DNA of 25,972 nucleotides, from positions 1 to 25,972 of the forward strand of contig CAUDEV010000008.1 in NCBI GenBank assembly GCA_958448685.1, given 5' to 3'. Source of the stretch: an uncultured Alphaproteobacteria bacterium (GTDB lineage: Bacteria > Pseudomonadota > Alphaproteobacteria > RUG11792). Both the position numbers and the translations under genes were made by a program. The notes below the pieces were generated by a model. The model was not told the origin of the DNA. It made no database searches and was given only the letters and a program-made list of their open reading frames with translations. Below, one piece after another: positions 1-6,551 of this stretch. Positions within the stretch are counted from its first letter, which is position 1, and each line of letters opens with the position of its first letter.

Positions 1-4
1 CTAT

Positions 5-33
5 TTGACATGAATTTTAAAACAGTTTATTCT
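5..33 (+). promoter_or_regulatory. Sigma70-type promoter ahead of the deaminase-like gene
   Basis: A perfect -35 box TTGACA lies at 5-10 and a -10-like TATTCT (4 of 6 consensus) at 28-33, separated by 17 bases. The predicted start of transcription falls near 40, just before the GGAG ribosome binding site (53-56) of the gene starting at 66. Prediction from consensus only. Confidence 0.5.
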
Positions 34-65
34 TATAAAGATTTAGTATTTTGGAGTATTTTGTG

Positions 66-872
66 ATGTTAAAAAGATTATTTTATTCACTGATATCCTT
101 GATTATTTTATCCGTTCAAGTATTTTCAGCTGAAAGTTTAAAGCTTTCTGATTTTTATGATCATTCTATAATGAGAATATCCAAACGTGGAGCGTCCCCT
201 ATGACAATACGGCAGTGGAATAACTCGTTAATAGAAGATATTGTAGGTGATATGAGAATTTTTTCGTCTAAACAACAAAAAGGCATAGTATATTCCAGTA
301 ACAACTCGATATATAGAAAATTATCTGTAGTTACTAATGAATATCCTCATGTTGCCGTTGCTAGGGTTATTTATGAATCAAAAGGTCAGTTGTTAGCCTA
401 TCCAATACAAGCCATTTTTTCTTCAACAATACAACATGGAGTTAAGGAACGTTTTGATACGCGTTATCAAAGTGCAATAGAAGGTTTATTATATGGGATT
501 GCTCCATATTCTGGCTCTCCATGTCGATTTGCTCATTCAGAGAGAGCTGTTGGAGTATATTTAAAAGAAAAACTAGGTGATATAGTAAAAGATAAAAATT
601 CTAAATTTATACTTATATAAATAAAAACTTCTTTAATTCCTTGTAGTGATTGTAAAGATTTCTGGATGAAGTCAATAAAAATCGCCAAAAAAGTTGAAGA
701 AAAAGAATATCTTGATTTCGGATTATCCACTAAGGATACAATCTCTATAGACTGGCTAAAATCACTAAGGGAAGGGTTTAAATGTCCTATAGCTGTAAGC
801 ATAAATAGTAGTGTTAAAGTAAATAGTGATGGGGAAGTAAAATCATCACAACCTGTTGAGCGCATTATTTAA
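66..872 (+). pseudogene. Secreted deaminase-superfamily protein, interrupted by an in-frame TAA
   Basis: The reading frame from ATG 66 (GGAG at 53-56) to TAA 870-872 is open for 268 codons except for one TAA at 618-620 (codon 185). Residues 1-22 form a signal peptide (MLKRLFYSL...VFSA). The two halves together carry the zinc-site motifs of the deaminase superfamily: His-Ser-Glu at codons 157-159 (534-542) and Pro-Cys-Ser-Asp-Cys at codons 192-196 (639-653), about 36 residues apart as in that fold. The stop sits in the strand before the PCxxC loop (FILI-stop-IKTSLIPCSDC), where a Tyr codon could have become TAA. The best guess is a toxin/effector-type deaminase such as the OTT_1508-like family known from Orientia; substrate unknown. 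The N-terminal 184 codons alone would lack half of the zinc site, so I call it a pseudogene, unless the stop is read through or is a sequencing error. The small exported-protein gene follows 16 bases downstream. Confidence 0.7.
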
Positions 873-888
873 ATAAAGGAGAATAAAT

Positions 889-1280
889 ATGAAAAATCAA
901 TTAATATGGATATTTCTTTTAAGTATATTGGGGGAAACTTCTGCCATGGATAGCATACTTAAAAATCCACTGCCAAAAGAAACAAGTGCTTTGTACCACT
1001 TCCAAAAATGTGAAACATATGTAAAAGAAAAAAATCTGATAGCCAAATACTATCTGAATTCATGAAATCAATTCAAGATAAAGGTGACGATCCATGCAAA
1101 GATAGACAGCTAAAAGCAATAGCAATGAAATTAGGAGCCTCTGAGAGGACCTTGCAACAAATGTGGTGTGAGTATGGTTTAACTGACGAAGGCCATGAGT
1201 TTTTCTCAAAACAACCTATAACCAGCAAAAAGGACACGGCGAGACTTGTAACAGCTATTAGATCTGCATTAAGTGAATAG
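889..1280 (+). pseudogene. Small exported protein, frameshifted in a poly-A run
   Basis: ATG 889 follows a good ribosome binding site (GGAG 878-881). It begins a signal peptide (MKNQLIWIFLLSILGETSA) and then a short Cys-containing protein. This frame stops at 1062-1064, but the -1 frame continues without a stop from the run of seven A (1028-1034) to TAG 1278-1280, giving ...CETYVKEK + KSDSQILSEFMKSIQ.... Restoring one A makes a continuous product of about 131 residues. The C-terminal half has Cys residues and a helix-rich stretch (CKDRQLKAIAMKLGASERTL) loosely like a helix-turn-helix. I do not recognise the family. It follows the deaminase-like gene closely and probably shares its transcript, so a partner or immunity role is possible but unproven. 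Loss of one A, or transcript slippage at the A run restoring the frame, are both possible. Confidence 0.6.
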
Positions 1281-1308
1281 GAAGTGGCTTATTTAAGCCA
1301 CTTCTTTA
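1281..1308. terminator. Bidirectional intrinsic terminator
   Basis: A perfect 11-bp stem (GAAGTGGCTTA at 1281-1291 with TAAGCCACTTC at 1294-1304) has a 2-base spacer and is followed by TTTACTATATAT. It lies between the convergent ends of the exported-protein pseudogene (plus) and kdsB (minus), so it can serve both. Confidence 0.8.
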
Positions 1309-2040
1309 CTATATATATTTTAAAACTTCTTCGAGATCTTCTTTCACATCAACAGATATAGCTTTTCCGACAACAGGAACTGCCCAAACATTCATTTCAT
1401 TTTGGATAGCTCTTAATTGTTCCAAACGTTCTGTTTTTTCCAAAAATGATTGTGGTAATTTAATGAATTTTTTCAATGCGTGATATCTATACGCGTATAT
1501 TCCAATATGAGAATAGAAATAATTTAATCCACTTGGAATAATATTTCTCGAGAAATAAATAGCTTTTCCTGGTTGATTATTTTCCATATTATTAAATATC
1601 ACTTTTACCAAGTTTTCATTTTGAGCTTCAGATATATCGCTGTGTAATGAAACTGGAGTTGTTACATCAATATTTTCATTATCCTGCAGCACTTTTAATA
1701 TATCAACAAGAATATTCCCATCAAAAACCGGATTATCGCCTTGTAAATTAATAATAAATTTAGGTTTTACATCTAAAGTTTCAACAGCTGCAAATATTCT
1801 ATCAGATCCGGAAGGAAGGTTCGGGTCTGTGACAATTGCTTTCCCACCATATTCCTCAACTAAAATTTTCACTTCATCACAACAGCAAGCAACATAACAT
1901 TCACACAAGTTTAATTTCTTAGCTCGTTCTAAAACATGAATTATCAAAGGTTTTCCATTGATTGGAGTAAGTATTTTTTTAGGAAATCTGGAAGAATTTA
2001 ATCTTGCAGGAATAAAAATAGCAGCTGAATTATTTTTCAT
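1309..2040 (-). CDS. kdsB: 3-deoxy-manno-octulosonate cytidylyltransferase (CMP-Kdo synthetase)
   Basis: Cytoplasmic enzyme that activates Kdo with CTP to CMP-Kdo for lipid A glycosylation in LPS. The 243-residue length matches the family (about 250). The nucleotide-binding start IPARLNSSRFPKK is at residues 10-22, followed by the INGKPLI-HVLERA segment, SGSDRI (family SGTxR), the metal-site LQGDNP (family VQGDEP), YFSR, HIGIYAYR, ERLEQLRAIQ and the C-terminal VDVKEDLEEV. All expected blocks are present, so it should be functional. It is transcribed away from the pseudopilin gene, with only about 50 bases between the start codons, and ends at a shared terminator. Its pathway partner kdsA lies far away at 17450-18286, so Kdo genes are not clustered here. 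Confidence 0.95.
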   Translation of the reverse strand: MKNNSAAIFIPARLNSSRFPKKILTPINGKPLIIHVLERAKKLNLCECYVACCCDEVKILVEEYGGKAIVTDPNLPSGSDRIFAAVETLDVKPKFIINLQGDNPVFDGNILVDILKVLQDNENIDVTTPVSLHSDISEAQNENLVKVIFNNMENNQPGKAIYFSRNIIPSGLNYFYSHIGIYAYRYHALKKFIKLPQSFLEKTERLEQLRAIQNEMNVWAVPVVGKAISVDVKEDLEEVLKYI

Positions 2041-2090
2041 TTTATGTAATCCTGATAATAGGTTCTTTGCAGAATTTTAACAAAATTATA

Positions 2091-2666
2091 ATGGTAAGGA
2101 AAGTACATTTTCAGGGATTTTCTTTGATAGAAGTCTCTATTTCACTGATTATCATAGGGATAATTTCGACAATTGGTATGAGTCAGCTGAATATAATGAA
2201 TCGTGTTTATAGAACACAAAAAACGCAATCAAATATAGATTTTGTTGTGAAATCCATTGCGGCATTTTATCTCGCAAGCGACTGTAACAATATACCTTTT
2301 CCTTCAGATATGAAAAATAACATCGGCTATCAATCTAAAACTATGGAAAACTCATTCGGAATTATACCATTCAAAAGCCTTGGCATTATGGAAAAATTTG
2401 CGAAAAATGCCAAAGGGAAATGGTTGCTCTATAAAATGAATCCTAATTTCGGCAAAAACACTTTTTCTAATAAAACTCTTGGTATTTCAGGATTTTCTTC
2501 AGAAATTCCAGGAGATAAAGTTGCATTTATAATAAAATCTCAGAATGAGAAACATGAAGATGAAATAACAATTTGGTATAGTGAAAAAACATTTATATCA
2601 AACTTTGCAAATAACAAATTCCCAACATCAATTGATCAAAATCAGCATGAAGAAGTTGTATTTTAG
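2091..2666 (+). CDS. Type IV pilin-like / type II pseudopilin protein
   Basis: The N-terminus carries a prepilin peptidase signature: a short basic leader (MVRKVHFQG), then FSLIEV and a hydrophobic helix (SISLIIIGIISTIGM), i.e. the G-F-[ST]-L-[IL]-E motif with Glu at +5. After cleavage and methylation such proteins assemble into type IV pili or type II secretion pseudopili in the inner membrane and periplasm. The remaining ~165 residues are an unrecognised globular part. A TTG at 2067 would lengthen the leader to 17 residues; I prefer ATG 2091, but neither start has a strong ribosome binding site. No other pilus or secretion gene lies in the window, so the machine it serves is unknown. It is followed by a terminator-like hairpin. 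Confidence 0.75.
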   Translation: MVRKVHFQGFSLIEVSISLIIIGIISTIGMSQLNIMNRVYRTQKTQSNIDFVVKSIAAFYLASDCNNIPFPSDMKNNIGYQSKTMENSFGIIPFKSLGIMEKFAKNAKGKWLLYKMNPNFGKNTFSNKTLGISGFSSEIPGDKVAFIIKSQNEKHEDEITIWYSEKTFISNFANNKFPTSIDQNQHEEVVF

Positions 2667-2699
2667 TTTTTTCTGATCCTATAAATCTCTTCAAAACAC

Positions 2700-2736
2700 G
2701 AGCGCCACATAATATAATGCAGCGCTTTTATTTTAT
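2700..2736 (+). terminator. Probable intrinsic terminator after the pseudopilin gene
   Basis: AGCGC (2701-2705) pairs with GCGCT (2722-2726); CAT/ATG extends the stem past a two-base mismatch, and TTTATTTTAT follows. It is a modest stem placed 34 bases after the pseudopilin stop. The gene on the opposite strand ends at 2739, so it may serve both directions. Confidence 0.5.
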
Positions 2737-2738
2737 GT

Positions 2739-3657
2739 TTAAGCTCTTACAGGTGCAGCACCAATTCTCAAAACAGCACCTTTTTTGAGGGTAGATGATC
2801 CATGAAAATCTACGTGACCTCCTAATGAGTTTATTTCACTATATATCTGTCTCAGAATCAAAATTTAACATTCCATTTTCAACATTTATAGGAACATGTA
2901 TTTCTTGCTTTTCTTCAGGTCCAAATGTCATAACATGAGGTATATTTGACGATCCTTCATCTCCCTCACGATGAGAACCTATCGTCAAACTCCCATGTCT
3001 ATAATTTGTCATATTCAAATGCAGGCCTAGATTCCCAGCAAACTCTAATGCATAGGAACTCTCTACACCTTGATCTCCTATTGAAAAAGTTAAGCTTGAA
3101 ATATCATCAGATTTATTTATTATTCTCACAGTCTTATAAGCTCCTTCAGGATCCGGGGTTTCAGGATCAGCCCTTTCATCACCAAGATACAAGAGATCAG
3201 AATGAAGTTTAAGCATAGCCAAATCAGATGCATTTATGTCAGTTTCATAAACAGTAACAGTCGTAACTTTTTCCCCTAATTAGATATTAGGATTGAAATA
3301 TCCTCCTTCATCAACAACCTTATATACCTTATTTACGTCACGAGCGGGATTAGCTGTTTTTATAGCAGTTGCCTTAGTTTCATCCGTTTCCTCTTGAATA
3401 GCTTTTCCAACGTGGTTATTGATAGTGTATCCGTGTGCAGTAGTCAGTTGTGGATATGGTTCTGAAGTAACCTCCGTATCAATAGATCCATAGTTATCAA
3501 TATAAACATGATCGCCCGTACCAACACCCATACTCATGTTGACATAAACAGTAGCTCCTGATTCGATAGTTTTTGGCAAAGCACCAGTACTTGTACTCGC
3601 CATTGCTCCAGTGGATAACACCGCGACAATTAGTGTTGTTTTTAATAATTTATTCAT
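2739..3657 (-). pseudogene. Secreted protein of unknown family, broken by a TAA and a frameshift
   Basis: ATG 3657 follows an ideal ribosome binding site (AAGGAGG, 3664-3670) and begins a clear signal peptide (MNKLLKTTLIVAVLSTGAMA). The frame meets TAA at 3280-3282 (after ...GGYFNPNI) but continues in the same frame as LGEKVTTVTVYETD... to a stop at 2839. A one-base frame change near 2845-2855 then opens a further coding-like tail, QIYSEINSLGGHVDFHGSST followed by LKKGAVLRIGAAPVRA, ending with TAA at 2739-2741. The repaired product would have about 305 residues, rich in Gly, Thr, Val and polar residues like a beta-rich surface or periplasmic protein; I recognise no family. Its signal peptide resembles that of the ankyrin gene upstream on the same strand. 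Two independent lesions make it a likely pseudogene; the first 125 codons could still give a short secreted protein. Confidence 0.65.
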
Positions 3658-3687
3658 AAAAACCTCCTTAAAAGTTATATTTACGTT

Positions 3688-3721
3688 ATAGGGAAGCGTT
3701 TTCAAAACTTTTCTTCCCTAT
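3688..3721. promoter_or_regulatory. Inverted repeat in the leader of the secreted-protein gene
   Basis: ATAGGGAAG (3688-3696) and CTTCCCTAT (3713-3721) are perfect 9-base arms. The 16 bases between contain a second short pairing (GTTTT with AAAAC). The centre lies about 45 bases upstream of ATG 3657. It could be an operator or a 5' leader hairpin; function is inferred from position only. Confidence 0.4.
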
Positions 3722-3811
3722 TTTCAATTCTAAAAAAAAGTTAATTTTCCGTTAACTATACTTAAAAATATTTAAGGAATACTTTAAGCGTCATGAAAAA
3801 GCCTTGCAAAA

Positions 3812-3875
3812 ATTCCTAAAATTTTATGGGACTTTTTAAAATTTGACATATAAGGAGGATAATGTATATCCTGAA
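3812..3875 (+). repeat. Repeat module A, copy 1 (diverged)
   Basis: The block TAAAATTTTATGGGACTTTT followed by TTGACA is shared with 13441-13514 (inverted) and 24654-24730. This copy is the most diverged: it keeps the first ~37 bases and the promoter-like boxes but differs downstream. It is followed by module C rather than directly by module B. Confidence 0.7.
3843..3872 (+). promoter_or_regulatory. Promoter-like element in module A, copy 1
   Basis: TTGACA at 3843-3848 and TATCCT at 3867-3872 are separated by 18 bases, the same spacing as in the other two module A copies. It points toward module C, hairpin B and the 3' end of the convergent ankyrin gene. Confidence 0.4.
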
Positions 3876-3907
3876 ATTAAGGACACCAGATGACGTTCAC
3901 AAACTTA

Positions 3908-4057
3908 ATTATATTATTTTTTCGAAAGGAACGAAGAGATAGGAATTGATTTACGAAATTTAGTCAAGTCCGAAGAACGAGTGAAACGAAGTGTGACTTG
4001 ACGAAATAAGAGTAAATCAATACAATCGTTTCTGCTTTTCGAAAATATAATATATTA
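3908..4057 (+). repeat. Repeat module C, copy 1 (MITE-like long palindrome)
   Basis: This ~145-bp element is repeated in opposite orientation at 24797-24940. Outer arms: TATTATTTTTTCGAAAGGAA on the left matches, inverted, TTTTCGAAAATATAATATA on the right. Inner arms: TTGATTTACGAAATTTAGTC (left) against GACTTGACGAAAT and GAGTAAATCAA (right). The centre GAGTGAAACGAA is shared by both copies. There is no coding potential. Ends rich in TA with inverted repeats suggest a non-autonomous element moved in trans. Confidence 0.7.
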
Positions 4058-4074
4058 TGCAAGAGTCATATGGA

Positions 4075-4118
4075 AGGCGCGCGACGCGTGAAAATTAATA
4101 AGTATATCACACGCCACG
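4075..4118. repeat. GC-rich hairpin module B, copy 1 (degraded right arm)
   Basis: The left arm GGCGCGCGACGCGTG (4076-4090) and the loop AAAATTAATAAGTATA match the copy at 13389-13439. The right arm (TCACACGCCACG) is shortened and mismatched. It lies 7 bases beyond the ankyrin gene stop. The GC-rich arms stand out from AT-rich surroundings. Confidence 0.7.
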
Positions 4119-4124
4119 ATAGAT

Positions 4125-5864
4125 TTAACCTTCTATACTAAGAAGTTTTTGAGGAGCATTTAATTCCTTTAGTCCTTCAATGGCTTTTCTTGAAAAAGCT
4201 GCTTTTATTCTTTCAAAAGCAGATATATATCTATCATCGTTCATTAAGTATAACATATATACTAAATAAACTGCATAATATACATCTTTGTTTTGTATAG
4301 CTATATCTATTTGATCTTTTTGATTAATATCTTTTTTTAACGGATCGAACTTCATAAGTTTTAAAAGACTTGCAAAACTCTGATGATTATACCTGCAAGC
4401 TGCTACTTCTCTCAAGAATAAGTTCCCATAATTATCTACGTAATAAGGAGTTACGTTAATATCAAGTAATAACTTTATTAAATCTTGATTATAAGTCATG
4501 ATGGCTAATTGTAATGGGGTAATTCCAACAAATCCTGAATTACTATCTCTATTAAACTTTCTATAGTTATAATAACGTCTGTTCCATGATGAGTTTTTGA
4601 GTAAAGCTTCTTTAACAGGTGATATTAATTCAGGTTTTTCAGCTAGTACTATAACTAAAGAATGTAGATAAGTATTCCAGAATCCATTGAGCATATCGTC
4701 ATTATCTCCTGGAACATGATCTATATACCATATTAGTAAATCAGGCTTGCTTTCAAGAGCTAGCTTAAGTGCCATAGTTCCGACAACTGGAGAATTTGTT
4801 CTTTTATCTCGTATTTTTAGAATATCATTTGTTAGACCACTATAGTTGTCATGTAAAGATAACCCATAAGCGTCATTTAATTTTGGATTTTGAGCTAATT
4901 CAATTTCTGCTCCTTTTATCATTTCTTCTATTTTTGCGATTGCATTAATTAAAAAGAAATGTTCCGGATTTTTTGAATTTAAAATCTTTATAAACTCTTC
5001 TGGAGTTTCAACTTTTATCCAAGCAGCTCTATTAATTTGATCCAAAGTTTTTATTTCTGCTGGAACGTTATATTTTATATTTTCATCAGAAAGAGCTGGA
5101 GCTTGATAGTCTTCTATAGATCTATAGCCTGGATTATATCTTTGATCAAAGATTCTATGAAAAAATGGAGATACCCTATGCTCATCTATTGTTGACACTT
5201 GTGTTGATATTTCAGTAAATAGCTTTTTAATTTCACTTTGAAGCTTATCTACTATTTCTTTAGAAAAGCCTGTCTGTGATAATATTTTTTCACTATCCGA
5301 GATTGTAATTTTGCCTTTAAATGTTAATACTCTATGAAAAGCTTCGGTTATTGTAGTAACTGTAGCCTTTAAAACCATAGGAACATTATACATTGGAGCT
5401 ATTTTCGGCAAATTAATTTTAATTATTTCTGAAATCTTGTCTAAAGATTCTTCACTATTTAAAGAACTCTCATATAAGTCAATACGGCTATCTTGAACTG
5501 TTTTAGAAGTTTCTGGTTGTTTTTCAAAAATTGGTAATATTTTAGATTTTAGTTTCTCTATATTAGCAGAATTCATACCAGTTGTTCTAAAATCATCTAA
5601 TATTTGGACTGCTTCATTAGGTTTATTTTTGAGCTTTTCTATAATAGTGTTTATAGTGCTCTGTCTAACATATTGAATGTTATACATCGGAAGCATTTGC
5701 GGTAATTCGCTATCTAATATAGAACGAACTTTATCTAGAACATACTGTTGATTTGTATTAGTTACAACTGCAATATCTGTATTGCTATTTAATGGAACCA
5801 TACTAGCAATACTAGCGCTAGTTAAAATAGCAAACACGACTGTGACGTTTAATATTTTGTTCAT
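4125..5864 (-). CDS. Secreted ankyrin-repeat protein with a duplicated N-terminal domain
   Basis: The start is ATG 5864, preceded by GGGGAGA; an in-frame ATG at 5879 would place that Shine-Dalgarno inside the gene. The first ~20 residues (MNKILNVTVVFAILTSASIA) are a signal peptide. Two similar ~85-residue units follow: LPQMLPMYNIQYVRQSTINTI near residue 55 and LPKIAPMYNVPMVLKATVTTI near residue 150, each with a following helical segment (EKLKSKILPIFEK; DKLQSEIKKLFTE). The C-terminal third has ankyrin-like repeats, the clearest being GITPLQLAIMTYNQDLIKLL near residue 445. Ankyrin proteins of intracellular bacteria often bind host proteins, but with a Sec signal the destination could also be the periplasm or surface. 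The 579-codon gene is intact although its accessory neighbours are broken, which hints at continued use. Family of the duplicated domain: not recognised. Confidence 0.75.
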   Translation of the reverse strand: MNKILNVTVVFAILTSASIASMVPLNSNTDIAVVTNTNQQYVLDKVRSILDSELPQMLPMYNIQYVRQSTINTIIEKLKNKPNEAVQILDDFRTTGMNSANIEKLKSKILPIFEKQPETSKTVQDSRIDLYESSLNSEESLDKISEIIKINLPKIAPMYNVPMVLKATVTTITEAFHRVLTFKGKITISDSEKILSQTGFSKEIVDKLQSEIKKLFTEISTQVSTIDEHRVSPFFHRIFDQRYNPGYRSIEDYQAPALSDENIKYNVPAEIKTLDQINRAAWIKVETPEEFIKILNSKNPEHFFLINAIAKIEEMIKGAEIELAQNPKLNDAYGLSLHDNYSGLTNDILKIRDKRTNSPVVGTMALKLALESKPDLLIWYIDHVPGDNDDMLNGFWNTYLHSLVIVLAEKPELISPVKEALLKNSSWNRRYYNYRKFNRDSNSGFVGITPLQLAIMTYNQDLIKLLLDINVTPYYVDNYGNLFLREVAACRYNHQSFASLLKLMKFDPLKKDINQKDQIDIAIQNKDVYYAVYLVYMLYLMNDDRYISAFERIKAAFSRKAIEGLKELNAPQKLLSIEG

Positions 5865-5951
5865 TAATATTCTCCCCATAGAATTATCTTATTTCATGCT
5901 AACATATAATACGTTAGATAACAAGAGAAATTGTAGACGTTCAAACAGATA

Positions 5952-6457
5952 TGAGACAAAAAAGGGTAAAGGAAAATAGTTATTTTGGATAACAAAAAAG
6001 TTTCCTAAAATATTATAAAAATGCTGAGAGATTGGTAAAATCATGGAAATTAATGCACAAACAAAAAGCAAAGATATTTGGGATCTCATAAGAAAAATAA
6101 GAACTGAACAAAAACTTATGGAAAAGCAAAGACATTGGTTATATGAATCATAGGAAGTTTACATCGTATGCAAGACGTCGTGAATTTAAGATTTATTCCC
6201 AGATGAAAACAGGAGAAAATGTACAAATAGATCATATAGCAAGAACATTAAATAGCTTTACATAGGCCATTCCTATTAACTCTATACAAGTCTATAAAGA
6301 CAGTGAATTTATGAAAGATTTTAAAAAAACCTTACTGAAGATTAATAGAACTGTGGAGCGAACGAACTGTATTATTACAGAAGAATTTTTACATAAAATA
6401 CTTGAGATTCCTTAGTTGTATATTAAATCTGTGTTAGGAGGCTCTCTTTTTGTCTCA
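5952..6457 (+). mobile_element. Remnant insertion sequence with matched terminal inverted repeats
   Basis: TGAGACAAAAA at 5952-5962 is exactly mirrored by TTTTTGTCTCA at 6447-6457, enclosing 506 bp with fragments of a DDE transposase (6042-6415). Intact elements of this kind exceed 1 kb, so more than half has been lost. I see no convincing target-site duplication next to the ends. Confidence 0.7.
6042..6415 (+). pseudogene. Degenerate IS481/IS3-type (rve, DDE) transposase
   Basis: One frame from 6143 to TAG 6413-6415 reads as a decayed integrase-core transposase. It shows MKTGENVQIDH (family K-x-G-x-x-VQIDHMT, first catalytic Asp), an in-frame TAG at 6263-6265, then IPINSIQVYKDSEFMKDF (family FPIxSIQVDGGSEFMxxF, with the second catalytic Asp changed to Tyr), then VERTNCIITEEFLHKI (family VERxNRxxREEF, with its Glu). 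The stretch between SEFMKDF and VERTN is shorter than in the family, implying a deletion. Another frame at 6042-6150 (IWDLIRKIRTEQKLMEKQ) resembles the N-terminal DNA-binding part, implying a frameshift. It cannot encode an active transposase. Confidence 0.75.
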
Positions 6458-6551
6458 CTTCTTTTGAACTAATACATAATACAATTTCAAGATTGCTATT
6501 TTAGAAAATTTGTTGTACTCTAAATAACGATAAATTCTTTTAAAATTTTCT

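Noticed and set aside
533..865. Open frame of about 110 codons on the minus strand
   Set aside because: It lies opposite the deaminase-like gene, spans its premature stop, lacks a ribosome binding site and shows no family features; the plus strand has the motifs.
2946..3212. Plus-strand open frame opposite the secreted pseudogene
   Set aside because: It is rich in His, Leu and Ser as expected for a mirror of the minus-strand gene, and has no ribosome binding site.
5889..6089. Minus-strand open frame over the IS left end
   Set aside because: It lies across the terminal repeat of the IS remnant, with no start signal; likely chance in AT-rich DNA.
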